Below are positions 15,278 to 33,687 of a stretch of 64,000 nucleotides of DNA, one piece after another. The notes beneath the pieces are model-generated. The model did not search any database. It saw only the letters and a program-made list of their open reading frames with translations, and had not been told where the DNA came from. Source of the stretch: Glandiceps talaboti (lineage: Eukaryota; Hemichordata; Enteropneusta; Spengelidae); assembly GCF_964340395.1 (NCBI RefSeq), contig NC_135565.1, forward strand, positions 12,501,742 to 12,565,741. The letters run 5' to 3'. Each line of letters starts with the position of its first letter. Position 1 is the stretch's first letter. The position numbers and the translations under genes were made by a program.

Positions 15278-15537
15278 AGAGTGGCCACATAGATGAGGAT
15301 TTGGTATTTATTTTGGATTTTTAATTTATAAGACAATTTTAATTTGGCTTTCTACTTAACAATAACTGAATACAGTGCAAAAAGCTAAAAAAAAAGCGTT
15401 TAAAAAAGATATTGTTATTGTACGTACAATAACAAACATTTTACACATTTATTAATCTCTTGCCATGTATTGGGTTACAAACAAAGACTTGGCATGTGTT
15501 GCTTCACATCGATTTTCCAAATTAAATACCAAATCCT
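15278..15537. mobile_element. MITE copy truncated at duplication junction
   Basis: The left end AGAGTGGCCACATAGATGAG and the central GTTATTGTACGTACAATAAC palindrome are intact. The right end stops at …ACCAAATCCT, where the tandem duplication was joined. Confidence 0.75.
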
Positions 15538-15600
15538 CAAGTGTGTTGATCATATATTTTCCTAAGTCTAAGACAGGGCTATAAGTTGATGTCAATGTCC

Positions 15601-21861
<6,261 letters not shown>

Positions 21862-22794
21862 AATTGCTGTCCGCCTAAGCGTTTGTTGTTTAGAGAAAAT
21901 TAGCTAAATGACTGTATCGTAAATTACTGTGCAATCGCTTCTCGTTACTGACAAGTGGTAAGCTAGAATCGACCACTCAATACGATTATTATTTGTTTAA
22001 AACACATGTTACAGTTCTGTATGGCTGTGAAAATATTGTAATATTATTGTTCTTGTATGAATACTGGAAAAAAGTCCATGATTGGAAAGATTAAAATATG
22101 TGTTTGTTCAAATTTTCATTGACATCGAAAATGCAAATCTTGATCAAAAAACAAACAACAAAATATAAAGGAAATCAAGCAGTACTTCCTTTAAAAAGGA
22201 AAATGTAAATATTGGGGAAGAGCACAAAGAGACACTTTTACTACATTGTTATTCATTTGTTTATTTAAAAGCATGTATAAACCTCATTAGAATAGTACCT
22301 GACCACAGGAGGCAGTATTCTACAAACTCTGAAAATACAGAAACCATGTACAAATATGATTTATACAATAAAGTCTGTCATAAGTGAAGAAATCATCCTA
22401 TGTTATATTAACATTTGTTTTAGTTGTATAAAAGTTCTGAACTTTTCAACAAAATCAACAGAAAATGTGCCAACTAATACCCTTTCACTGTACAATTATG
22501 GTTAAAATGGAGTAAGACTTTCCTGTTGTGTAAAATATGTGCAAATCTGGCTAAGAAGAGGCCTGTCCAATGGGGCGGGGTATTCTGGGAGGCAAACAAA
22601 GTTAGGTGCTGCACATTTATTAAACACAAGCCTCAGTCTTGTTCGGGCACAGGTTAAAAGAGGTGTTGTGCTTGTAACTTGAATCATTGAGGATACATTG
22701 GTACTCATCCCCACCCCCGATGTGATAAATATGTGGTGAGTGTATTACATCCTACCATATCACTTCACGTCGAGATTTGCTGTGTCGCGTCGCA

Positions 22795-23052
22795 ACATGC
22801 TATGTCATGTTATGTTGTATTGTGTTGTGCCAAGTCATGTGGTGTAATGCCATGTCAAGTCGTGTCGCATCATTGCAAGTCATGTCATGCCAAGTCATGC
22901 CATGTGTTGTCGTTTCGTGTCATGTCATCTCACGTCACACTATGTTGTGTCGTCTCATGTCATGTCATGTCATGTCATGTCAAGTCAAGTCATGTTGTCA
23001 TGTCAAGCTATGTTGTCTTATTCATGTTATGTCATGTCATATCATGTCAAGT
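22795..23052. repeat. Degenerate TCATG pentamer tract (between genes D and E)
   Basis: Same type of degenerate 5-bp repeat as 8262-8596, with the same preceding sequence (GTGCAAATCTGGCTAAGAAG at about 22540 and 8045). It is part of the duplicated gene unit. Confidence 0.85.
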
Positions 23053-23926
23053 TTTGTGATTTGATTTCTCTTTATTTGATGTTCAGTTGTACGATATCTA
23101 TTAAAACCAGATGCAAACTGAATGTCTTCCGTAAGGGCAAAGTTTTGAGATTGTCGTTCCTACAGACCGTTTTTGTTGGAATACAACAGAACATATGTAA
23201 TAAGTTATTTTTTCTCATTGATTGCTATTAGCTCATTGCTGTTAGTGATCTCCTGGCCAACCACAACATGTACTGTGACATTTGTTGAGAATGTAAAAAA
23301 ATAAGCTCTTCGTGCGTCGTACCACTTTAGACAACATTTCCTGATGAGAAACTATTTTTTCCTTTTTAGTGGCCTACAAAAATATGCCAATAATTTATTA
23401 AAACTAAAAGCTACATCAATAATATTTTCAGGACAAGTGCGCTTTGGTATCGCAATTGCATGTATCAAATTATATTGAATTTGAAATGTGCATTCTTGAG
23501 ATATAGCCTAATTACCGAAAACCATTAATTACGTAAATTGCTCATTAATATTCACGGGATTTTTACCAAAACCTAATCAAATATTGCCATTACCCTACGG
23601 AATACGTCTTCAAAATTACGTTTGAATTGAGCAAGCCGTTGTGGAGAAAACGATGACAAAGACAGACAAACACACACACAGACACACAGACACACAGACT
23701 TCCACCCATAAATATATCTCTTCCTTACGGAAGAAACAATAGACCATAAAAGTGATAAAGACCACGTGACCTCAGCTCACTTTCAGCATAATTTTACTTT
23801 ACTTTAACCAAACAAATTACATTAAAACAAAAATGCTCCTAATATTGTCCAAATAAAATATATCAAATATGTTCATCAGATATTTTCCTTAGTCTAAGAC
23901 AGGTCTATAAGTCGATGCCGATGTCC

Positions 23927-24700
23927 CTATACGAAAACTTTCCAATGTGGTAACTGTTGAAAGGGAATATGCATTGGTTTTCCGACTTCTGGACGAAATC
24001 TCAAAACAAAGGTTGACCAGTTCGAATCGGAGGTATGTATAAATAATTCGGATTCTGTAGATAAAAAAGAAGATAAATATCACTATGGCAACTGCAATTA
24101 TTCCTTGTTGATATGTATTGATAGCGAACTTACCTGGAAAACCACATGATTAGTATAATGGTTATTTCTTTAGCCACCATTAATTTCATCTACTTGTATT
24201 TTACCCATACCATCCTTCATTCTTTTAACCATTGAATGATCTATTCATTAGTACATTAAAGTGGTCACATAGATGAGGATTGGTATTAATTTTGGATTTT
24301 TAATTCATAAAATAATTTTAACTTGGCTTCCTCTTTGAAAAATCAATGTGGAACAACATTGGCAAAGTCTGTGCTTGCAACTGAATACAGTACAAAAAGC
24401 TAACAAATGTATTAAAAAGAAGTTTGTTATTGTACGTACAATAACAAACATTTCTTTACACATTTATTAATCTTTTGCAATGTATTGAGTTACAAACAAA
24501 GACTTGGCATGCGTTGCTTCACATCGATTTTCCGAATTAAATACCTAATCCTCATCCATTTCATCACTTTGATTCACCTTGTCTGTCCCTTCATCACAAT
24601 CCTAAGGCCATATATTCAACTACAAATTGGCGATTTCATTCCAGATTTCATGATAATGCATGCGACCATTAAACACACCAAATAAATAAATAAAATGAAA

Positions 24701-24731
<31 letters not shown>

Positions 24732-24732
24732 C

Positions 24733-24767
<35 letters not shown>

Positions 24768-27700
24768 GAATATAAATAAAATATCTTAATATATATAAAT
24801 ATAAACAACAAACGACTTGTCAAATTGGAGATATGCTCTAATTGAGATTACATATTATATAAATGTATTTTTCTTACGTAAACATATTTCCTGTTCTAGC
24901 AGTGACATCATGTATGGATCTTTGAAAACGTTGTTCATGTTTTCAGACAAGCCCCTTTCCATGACAGCTTTTTGGTCGATTACTACTGGTATGTTTGCCT
25001 TTCGTAAAAGCACAGGGTATGCCTGTGTAGAAATAACAAAGATGTTAAATTTAAGTTATTACTATGATTACTGTGAATCATCAATCGCGTTGAATAACAA
25101 CAGGATGTTGTGATACCTGGTAACTATCTAATGGCATGTTTTCTTTCCTGCAAATAAACAAACAAACACACCCACACACGCACGCACACACTCACGCGAT
25201 ATGTAAGCTTAAAACTATTTCTGAATTGCAATCGTATGAGATTTGTAGCAATTTCTCTCAGATTCGAATTCCCTTATGGCTACTAGTGCCCCCTCAGTAA
25301 TATTAATATTAGTTCATTGATGTATCTACCGAAAGTGATATTCCAAAGAAGGTTTATTCTTTGTTTTATGATTTGGATAACCTGTATGACTCCTGCCTAT
25401 TCAAAATTATCTGTGTATTTAGGGGCGAGATCAGTAGTTCAATCTGGGATAAATAAACTAAATACTTTCATGGGGGGGGGGGGGCATTTTAGTTCTCATC
25501 CAACAAAATCGACTTTACGTTTAATGGATGTTTTCTACCCCTAAAAAAAATTGTTTAAAAATGTCAAATTGAAAAATGGAAGAAATTTCGCTGTAGTAAA
25601 AGCATGGCATCAAAATAAAGTAAAGTGTCAACAAAAGAATATTTTTACTCACTAAATACTGGCTTTATATTCATAGCACTACGTACTACTACACATTGAT
25701 TTGAAATTGATTGTGTGGTTTGAAGCAATTTTTCAATTTTGATCAATTTAGTTAGAAGGGGTTGGGATTGGGCTGAGGGTCTGAGGTCTAACTATAAGAA
25801 TTTAGTTTTTTAATCCTACATTGAACTATTGATCCACCCCTTATTATTCGTAAATATGCTAAATTCATTCACTGTCTGAATAAATTAACAGCTTACCTCT
25901 GAAAACCTCGGGTAAGCAACATATACACATGACAAACTGAACTCTTTCATTAGTGCCAGGATATCAGGAATAGTGTTTACTGCATTGTCATCATCACTGG
26001 CAAGCTGGACAATTGTTTCGTTAGATACCCTTGTATATAACGACCTGTAGAAAATAAAACACGTGTACACTTAACATAAGGGCGATTTACACTAACGTAT
26101 ATCCAGATAACGACATTTCTAATAACATAGTCAAAAAATGGATACACTTTTAAGGCATCGGTTGTCGGTGGCCGAATGGTTAACTTACTTGCCTCTTAGT
26201 ACTGCGGTCGGGGTTTGAACCCAGTCTGGGTTTGATTATTATTATTATTATTTATTTATAAACGGCAATGCATCCATTAAATGGCTTTTCATGCAAATGC
26301 AAGATAAAACAAATACAATACAGATTTAAAATACAAATATACATAACAGACACAAAATTTAAGCTCTGTACAATAATGACCATCTTGAGGAAAGAGTGCA
26401 AAGGGCATTAAATTTATGAACTATTTGCAGCGATGGATGCCCTGTATCTGAAGGAACGAGAGTGGGCTTTCGGAATGTGGAATTTGGTCCTTGTATTGTA
26501 TTGATGAAACGTATCATTGGTTGAAATAAGTTCAGAAAGGTACGATGGTACTTTGTTAATAATACATTTTTTGACAAGTTTATTGAAGTTGTGGTTATGT
26601 CGCTCTTGAATGGTTGGCCAATCAAGTCTAAGTCTGGCGGTAGTGACATGTTCAGACTTCTTTAGCCCACATTGGATGCGGACAGCGAAATTAATTATAC
26701 GTTGCAAGCTGCATTTTAATGTGATACTACAGTTTGAATAAACAGTGTCACAGTAGTCCAGGAGTGAGAAAACTGTAGCTGTGATGATATTCTTGCGATT
26801 TTTTTCAGGAATACAATGTCTTGCTCTAGCCAGGGTAATAAGTCGATAACCACAAGCTCGACGGAGGTAGGCTATATGGTTTGACCATTTGAGTTCAGGG
26901 TCAAGTCTAAGACCCAAACAAGTCGCACTGGTGGTTGCCTGAATAACATGATCGCGAGTAGAGAGGGTTTTAATGTGATCTGGTATTTTCTGCAATTGTT
27001 GACGAGTGCCAAGTAACATGAATTGGTATTTAGAAATGTTGGGTTTGAGAGAGTTGGAGTGAAACCATGTTGTGAGATTGTTGATTTCATCGATCAACTC
27101 ATCGTGTAAGGCATCTAAGTTGGAGATATGAGCTGCTTTTAAGATGTTGATATCGTCAGCATAGCCGTACATTGGTGTATTAGATTGGAGCCAGAGTGGA
27201 AGGTCGTTGATATAGAGGGAAAATAGAAGTGGGCCGCAGACGCTGCCTTGAGGTACCCCGGTTTTAACAGGAATGTGATTTGAAGTGTAAGAATCAATTT
27301 TAACACATTGAGTGCGATCAGTCAGGTAGTTTTTAAACCATGATATGGTAGTGGGGTGGATGTTATAGCGTTGAAGTTTTTGAAGAAGAATAGCATGATT
27401 CACAGAGTCAAATGCCTTTGATAAATCCAGCATTAGAAGACACGAGATTTTCTTAGTATACATGTTGTCAAGAATGTCATCAGTTACACGTTGCAACAGG
27501 GTTGCTGTAGAATGTTTTGGTCGAAAACCTGAGAAGGTTGAGTGAAGAACATTATTTCTTTCGAAAAAGGAGCTAAGTTGCTTGCAGACCAGACGTTCCA
27601 TGACTTTTGATAAGGTGGGCAGTAATGAGATGGGACGATAGTTACAAATGTCTTGTTTGTCTTTCTTACCCTTCTTGAAGATGGGGACAATTGTAGCCTT

Positions 27701-30700
27701 TTTCCACTGTGTGGGCATAATGCCTTGGGTTATGGACATATTGAAAATACGAGTTAATGACGGAACAATCGCTGGCATAGAAAGTTTGATCAGGCGCGAG
27801 TCAATGTCATCAGTGGAAGATGATTTATTTGATGGCAGTGAGGATAAATCCGAATTTACATCCTCTTCAGAGACAGTCGAAAGTTGGAATTGAGAGCCAA
27901 GTGTTGGTATGTGATCTATCAAGGGGTCTGTCGGTTGAAGTTCATCCTGAACAAGCACACCAACATTGGCAAAGTAGTTGTTAAAGTTATTTGCGAGAGG
28001 GATGGCATTGTCGTGGACAGGGAGAGTCTTATCTGATGGTTTAAGAAGTTCATTCACCTTCTTCCAAACTTTGTGGCTATTGTTAATATTTTCAGATAGC
28101 AGTTCTTTGTAATAACGGCATTTGGCAAACTCAATCTCCTTCTTTACAAGGTTACGAAGTTTTATATATTCGCACCAGTAAACATGAAGACGAGTGCGGT
28201 GGTGCATTTTACGAACCCAGTCGCGAAATCGCATTTTTTTCTTGATGGATGTAGTTATCCAGGGATTGGCTTTCGGACGAATGCGTACTTTAGTTATTGG
28301 AGCATGAGAGTCGAGAACTTTGTAATACAGGGAAGTCCAAGTGTTTAATGCTTCGTTTACTTCACTGCAATGATCAATGTTCTCCCAGGGTACACGCTGG
28401 AGGTCATTTAAGAATTTAGTGGTGTCTATTTTCTTAATACAGCGTATATGGTGGACAGTTCGGGGAGGACGTCTTCGGCGTCGTTGTAGTGGTAGAACTG
28501 TGTAAATCATGTAATGATCACTTAATGAAGAGTGTATAACTGATGATTTAATTGGTTGCAGGGATGTAGGAGTTATGATGAGATCGATCAATGATCTTGT
28601 GTTGGCAGTGACACGAGTAGCATCATCAATATGTTGGGTTAAGTTGTGGATATCAAGAATTTCACGTAGCTTTTTTGATTCAGGTTTGTTACTTAATAGG
28701 TCGCAATTAAAGTCACCGAGGATCGCAAAATTCGAGGCGAAAGATTGATATGCGTATGCAATATTTGCAGAGAGTTGTTCGAGACTTGAGACGGGAAGAC
28801 GTGGTGGTTTGTACACACAACCGACTGTGAACTTGAATGGTTTACTAATCTTGACCCACAGCTGTTCAATCTGATGGGGATCATTGTTATCGGAACATAA
28901 ATTAGGTATTGTATTAATGACGAGATCATTACGGTAATAAATTGCAAGACCGCCATGTGAAGAATATCTTCGGTCATGTCTTATGAGGTTAAATCCATCG
29001 ATAGCTAAAGAATCGGAGCTTGTGTTTTCACAAATCCAAGTCTCAGTGACTAGCAGAATATCAAAAATCTTTGAGGGGTCCATGAGTTTTAATTGATCAA
29101 GTGAGTTATTTAAGGATTGAATATTAAGATGACCACAGGTGAGGTGAGGATTGTCTCGTAGTTGAAGATTGATATCTTCAGGTGGCAACAGCGAATCAGC
29201 ATCTAGCATTGAATAGACGTCATCAGGGTTATCTTGTGGTATAAAATACGCATCACTAATTAAGTCAGATCCAGGGCCTGGATTTGACTCAATGTCACCA
29301 GCAATTGACAGAAACTTATAATTGAACGATAATATCGAATTTGGATAGTAACGAATGCGTCTGTGGCTGTATTTTTCTTTCACAGAGATATAGGTGGATA
29401 GCTTACTCACTGTAGTTGCAGCTAGGTCAGGTCTTGTTGTGCTTACAATGAGAGTTGATGATATATGTTGGTAATAGGAGTGGTGACAGGTGGTGGATGT
29501 GACCAGCACTATCAGGATGAATAACGAGGGCATTCTGGAGTAGTAGATATTAGCATAAGTTGACGAGGTATGGAATGTCAATGAGTCTATGTAAATTACT
29601 ATACCATAGAATGGGATTATCCTACCATCCTGGACAGGTACAAAAATTGGCACAAATTGGCAAAAACCACTTCAATACTGTTCAAAAGTCAGCGGAAATT
29701 GGAATGGAGGTTCCTCAAATATTCATGAAACAAAGTCTGATAAAATTGCGGAGTAGGAACACCAAAATACAAGGAAACTCGGCAATTACAGGAGAGCTGA
29801 CACTGACAACTGTTCACACTGCGATTAGGTGAATTTACCAAATTAAATTTAACACGCTGTAAGTAAGAAGAGTGTCGTTCAGTTTGACTCTACCAAACAA
29901 CGCTTGTAGTCAGAAAGTTTAATCAGTAATTGACGACATTAAATTTAGCTTGATTTAAAGTTGTCTGAATATCATCTAATACTTATCACATATAAATCCT
30001 CTTACATATATATGTATACACTTAACCACAACAGCAGAGTGCAGTACACAAGAAAATGTTATAAGTGCACGTCATCTGTTAATAGTACACTGCCAGAGAT
30101 AGCATTGTTAGCCTGTTTACCACATAATGTGTTTTTGTTTCATTTACTTACAAACTGTTTATGAGACAGCAAAACAGAAACACAGATCGCGATAGAAACA
30201 AGCTAAAGTGTTGTATTTTCAGTGTGTGTGTTTTAATGTGTAGGTTGTATACTGATGCGTGTTGTGGCCATGTAACGTTATTTATGTTGCCGAATTTATG
30301 TTGGTTTGATAATATGACAAAGAAAAGACTTCTCGACACCTTCAAAGCTAGTCTTAATTATCCATCATTTATAAAACAACGTTGTGATCACAATCATATC
30401 TAAATGACAACGCAAATGGTTGTAAACCGATAATTCTTATGTATAGATATATAGCTATTAATGCCTTTATCTATTAGTACCCTTGCCAGTGTTCGTTCGT
30501 ACAGCCAAGGGCAGTCAAATCCAAATCAATCAATTTTGTTTGTAATCTTACGTTTCACCTGTCTTGTTCCTCCAGTGAATAGCAAGATAAGGTTTCTTGT
30601 CACATAGTAGTCTCATACTGATCTTTGCCGCTTCTTTGATTAATTCTGATCTTCGGAGGTGTGACATGATCTTCGACTTTATAGTGTCCTCATTGGGCAT

Positions 30701-31417
30701 GCGTATACTCCGAAAACGTTCACTGTCATACAGTCCAAGACATTTCATTTGACTAATTGGTGTACCCAAACCATCACCATATACAATGGATGGTGTCGAC
30801 TTTCTCTCGAATTCGGGAAGCTGGATACCAAATAATTGAAGGAACCCAACGCGATGTCGTTCATAATTCTCACTCGAAATTTCCTTGCCTATCGCCAAAC
30901 TTGGGGCCATTAGAACAGCTTCAATGGTACTATTACATTCAGCTTTAAATTCCTCCATAGTGGCGGTATCTACTACATTCTTTAGCAACGGAATATCAAA
31001 TGTTGAGTTGCAGTTTCTCACTCCTAGAGAAGCGTTTGGTGAAAGTTGCAATTGACTGTTATGCAGTGGGAACGGTATCTCAACAATAGTTCTCTTCAGG
31101 TACATAGCCATTCTTAGACCGGTCATAAACCCTTTATAAAAGTAGTTGGGCCCACTCTTCTTAAAATACTGAATTGGTAAAAGGTAGTGGTTAATTCTTG
31201 ATACCTGCGTTTCTTCTCTCCTAGAGCTTGTTTCTGTGTTTTTGACGTTGTCATTCATGATTATTACATCGTTGTCCCTTTCCTCCATAGTAGCGGGTGT
31301 TGTCTTCTGTGTACTTGGTTCGTTCATTTTCCATACATATGGCTTACCATGTTGTATCATGTACAGTAATGTATACCCTGCCAAAAACGCAATTATTATA
31401 CCGAATTTCTTTCTCAT
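23927..31417 (-). CDS. Fucosyltransferase-like gene E (4 exons, LINE in intron 1)
   Basis: Exons: 30552-31417, 25897-26044, 24878-25022 and 23927-24054 (stop TAG). About 428 residues are predicted. The start MRKKFGIIIAFLAGYTLLYM is conserved with C and D. The stem is a few residues shorter than in D. Catalytic-region motifs are all present: YLLPIQYFKKSGPNYFYKGF, YLKRTIVEIPF, PYLAIHWRNKTGE, VSNETIVQLASDDDNAVNT, EQEIC and SNWSTF. Exon 1 mixes features of both neighbours: its 3' half (RMPNEDTIKSKIMSHLRRSE, KISMRLLCDKKPYLA) is closest to C, while its stem and exon 2 (SLYTRV) are closest to D. That pattern suggests exchange or gene conversion within the array. Intron 1 is enlarged by a 3.6-kb retrotransposon in the same orientation. 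I see no coding damage. Confidence 0.7.
24258..24570. mobile_element. MITE in gene E intron 3
   Basis: The left end AAAGTGGTCACATAGATGAG and right end CCTCATCCATTTCATCACTTT flank a hairpin with GTTATTGTACGTACAATAAC at the centre. It matches the intron 3 copies in C and D. Confidence 0.75.
24683..24768. repeat. (AAAT)n microsatellite, gene E intron 3
   Basis: AAAT tetramers with minor interruptions, next to the right flank of the MITE. Comparable short AAAT runs occur at about 9565-9595 (gene C) and 16318-16333 (gene D). Confidence 0.9.
26160..26236 (+). mobile_element. 5' part of SINE-like repeat interrupted by LINE
   Basis: GTCGGTGGCCGAATGGTTAA and GGTCGGGGTTTGAACCCAG form box-A- and box-B-like regions, as in the copy at 19474. 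The repeat breaks at …GGGTTTGAT. It resumes beyond the retrotransposon at about 29844 with AAATTTAACACGCTGTAAG, which directly follows GGGTTTGAT in the uninterrupted gene D copy. Confidence 0.6.
26237..29843 (-). mobile_element. Near-complete non-LTR retrotransposon, CR1/L2-like, 2A-bearing
   Basis: The boundaries come from the empty site in gene D intron 1. The element's 3' end, at the left, is an (ATT)n-type tail at 26236-26262, a feature of CR1/L2-type elements rather than poly-A. About 190 bp of 5' UTR precede the ORF start at 29653. No clear target-site duplication is visible. There is one long uninterrupted ORF, so the copy looks young. Orientation is the same as host gene E. The clade is inferred from the tail and the endonuclease-RT layout and has not been tested by phylogeny. 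Confidence 0.85.
26414..29653 (-). CDS. Retrotransposon ORF: 2A motif, AP endonuclease, reverse transcriptase
   Basis: A 1079-residue open frame without stops. Residues 41-60 (MPSLFILIVLVTSTTCHH) resemble a signal peptide. Residues 119-127 (GDIESNPGP) match the 2A ribosome-skipping consensus D-x-E-x-NPG-P, so translation should release a leader of about 126 residues. The AP-type endonuclease follows: HLNIQSL (176-182), VTETW (202-206), GGLAIYYR (234-241), LGDFNCDLL (312-320) and SLSDHY (376-381). The reverse transcriptase covers about 645-900: NYRPISLLP, LDLSKAFDSVNH (742-753), GVPQGSVCGPLLFSLYINDL (799-818) and the catalytic YADD (831-834). It encodes the machinery for target-primed reverse transcription. 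The first 40 residues may be 5' UTR read-through if the Met at residue 41 is the real start. Confidence 0.93.
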   Translation of the reverse strand: MPIFVPVQDGRIIPFYGIVIYIDSLTFHTSSTYANIYYSRMPSLFILIVLVTSTTCHHSYYQHISSTLIVSTTRPDLAATTVSKLSTYISVKEKYSHRRIRYYPNSILSFNYKFLSIAGDIESNPGPGSDLISDAYFIPQDNPDDVYSMLDADSLLPPEDINLQLRDNPHLTCGHLNIQSLNNSLDQLKLMDPSKIFDILLVTETWICENTSSDSLAIDGFNLIRHDRRYSSHGGLAIYYRNDLVINTIPNLCSDNNDPHQIEQLWVKISKPFKFTVGCVYKPPRLPVSSLEQLSANIAYAYQSFASNFAILGDFNCDLLSNKPESKKLREILDIHNLTQHIDDATRVTANTRSLIDLIITPTSLQPIKSSVIHSSLSDHYMIYTVLPLQRRRRRPPRTVHHIRCIKKIDTTKFLNDLQRVPWENIDHCSEVNEALNTWTSLYYKVLDSHAPITKVRIRPKANPWITTSIKKKMRFRDWVRKMHHRTRLHVYWCEYIKLRNLVKKEIEFAKCRYYKELLSENINNSHKVWKKVNELLKPSDKTLPVHDNAIPLANNFNNYFANVGVLVQDELQPTDPLIDHIPTLGSQFQLSTVSEEDVNSDLSSLPSNKSSSTDDIDSRLIKLSMPAIVPSLTRIFNMSITQGIMPTQWKKATIVPIFKKGKKDKQDICNYRPISLLPTLSKVMERLVCKQLSSFFERNNVLHSTFSGFRPKHSTATLLQRVTDDILDNMYTKKISCLLMLDLSKAFDSVNHAILLQKLQRYNIHPTTISWFKNYLTDRTQCVKIDSYTSNHIPVKTGVPQGSVCGPLLFSLYINDLPLWLQSNTPMYGYADDINILKAAHISNLDALHDELIDEINNLTTWFHSNSLKPNISKYQFMLLGTRQQLQKIPDHIKTLSTRDHVIQATTSATCLGLRLDPELKWSNHIAYLRRACGYRLITLARARHCIPEKNRKNIITATVFSLLDYCDTVYSNCSITLKCSLQRIINFAVRIQCGLKKSEHVTTARLRLDWPTIQERHNHNFNKLVKKCIINKVPSYLSELISTNDTFHQYNTRTKFHIPKAHSRSFRYRASIAANSS

Positions 31418-32565
31418 GATCGCTGTCCGTCTACGCGTTTGTTGTTTAGAGAAAATTAGATAAATGCCTGTATCGTAAATTACCGTTCAATCGCTTCTAG
31501 TTACTGATACGTGGTAAGCTAGTATCAGCACCAGTTAATTTGCTCTACGTATTGTACGTAAATAAACACGATTATTATTTGTTTAAAGCACATCTGTTAG
31601 AGTTATGCATGGCTGTGAAAATAGTGTAATATTATTGTTCTTATATGAATACTGTAAAAAATTCCAACATGATTAGAAAGGTTAAATTATGTGTCTGTTC
31701 AAATTTGAGCTACATTGTAGTTTCATAGACGTCGAAAATACCATTTTTTACCAAAGAACGCAAAAAAATAAACAACAAAATATATCAACCAGTACTTCCC
31801 TTACATTCGCAAACTTATCAAAAATGAATAAATGACGGTCAGTAAAATGTTATTTGTACAATAGCTCAGAAACTAGTGATAATTTTACTCTGTTGAAGAA
31901 TTTTCGTTGTGACCTTTCGCCTACCAAGCTGATGCATATCATTGGTCAGCTCAGAAACTTTAAAGGTCAAAAGTCATAAAACTATTTTATGTATATTACA
32001 GTGGCATAAAAAGGGTGCCAATAGCGTTGTAGCACAACTGACTTTACATTGAATTTCTCTTAAAGTACAAATTTCCATCTTAGACTAACAGTCACTTTTA
32101 GTTTATCACAAATTGCCGGGATATCAAAAAAACAAAACAACACGACAAAAATATGTAGTTATAGCTGGATTAACATAACTGGAGTATTGTCTTTTTCGAT
32201 ATGACAACCAGCAAGATATTCACCATTAAAATACCAATAATTAGATACTGTATATGTTAATTAGAAGCTTATTTTATCTATAACTAGTTACTATATAGTA
32301 CTAAGTTGAAAATGTGATTGTTGATTTCAGGGTGCAGACCCCAAAAGTCAATTTGATTGGATTCATTGTACCATAGTATATGTACTGCTACACAAAATAT
32401 GTTTACACACAAAATATGTTTACCCACTGGTGATTCAGTACTGTTCAGGGTGTAACATATTGCAAGTAAGTCTTTATATCTAAGATAAGTTTGTTTCAAA
32501 ATGTTCCAGTTGAGGCTAGTGCTTTTTGTAATCATTAACGTTTCTGGCAAATTTTGGTTTGTACT

Positions 32566-32983
32566 TTACAGCTAAAGTGATGTAGGATTGGTGTTTTACT
32601 CATGTAAGATGACACCTCACACACTCTGTCGTACCCTCGGACAACTTTTAATGCAAAACAAAGAATTACATAGGTGCCGTGCATAGTGGGGATGTAGAAA
32701 GTAGTACATTAAAAGTAGCAATATTGATTATCAGAAAATAAACCATTGCAGCCATTAAAAAGCCTCGATCGTCCGTGTGTATTGTTTTCATTAGAAGCCT
32801 GTTTCTACTGCACTGTGAAAGAATAGCAATGCTTATCAGTGTTCAACGTGACTGGACAAAGGATCATGGTGTGTTTGTTGTGTCTCCGTTATCGTTAAGA
32901 GTTGAAATGTGTCTATCTACAGTCAAAAGCTTAATGTCCAATGAGTGAAACGACAAGCCTACCGTACGTCATTTTAGCTATAA
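32566..32983. mobile_element. TIR element, about 417 bp (second copy at 49605)
   Basis: The left end TTACAGCTAAAGTGATGTAG and the right end CGTCATTTTAGCTATAA are inverted repeats. The interior (TACATAGGTGCCGTGCATAG, TACTGCACTGTGAAAGAATA) matches the 49605-50017 element in reverse orientation. A truncated copy lies upstream of gene C at about 13680-13980. No coding capacity; a MITE. Confidence 0.65.
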
Positions 32984-33687
32984 GCTGTCCATATTCATTG
33001 GAAAATTTGTATTTCAGCTTTTGCTGTCAGTGAATACATTTAAAATAAATCATTTTCAAATCTATATGAAACAGACATCAAGGACATCATTAAAAGGAAA
33101 GATGTAAGTATTGGGAAAAGAGCACAAAGGCACACTTTTACTACATTATTATTCATTTGTTTATTTAAAAGTATCTTGGTATAAACCTCATTAAAATAGT
33201 ACCTGACCACAGGTGGCAGTATTCTACAAACTCTGAAAATACAGAAACCATGTAAAAATATGATTTATACAATAATGTCTGTCACAAGTGAAGAAATCTT
33301 ATGTTATGTTAACATTTTTATTAGTTGTATAAAAGTCCTGAACTTTTCAACAAAATGGTGCCAAAGGCACTGTAGTATAACTGATTTTAATGAAATGCAA
33401 AGGCTCAATGCTTATGTGAGCAGTTATATTGCAGTTGCTATGGTCACACTCTTACTGTTGCTAGGAGACACTCATTGAGAAATCAACATGATTGGCTTTC
33501 CCATGTTCTTCCAAACTAAAGTTCTCTAGAATGTTTTAACTAACCATCTTTTTTTTTCTAACTCTATTTTTATTTTTTATTTTGGAAACCTGTCCTTCTT
33601 AAATGTTGTAGGCTTCCCTGTGTGTATGTCACTGCTGGTAACGTACAGATAATATATATTTAATAATAAATAGAAAATGGGCCAACT

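Noticed and set aside
26160-26236. Functional tRNA gene
   Set aside because: Box-like elements are present, but there is no full cloverleaf and the same head recurs with a SINE-like body at 19474.
26872-28977. Additional ORFs on both strands within the retrotransposon
   Set aside because: They are shadow frames of the 1079-codon ORF.
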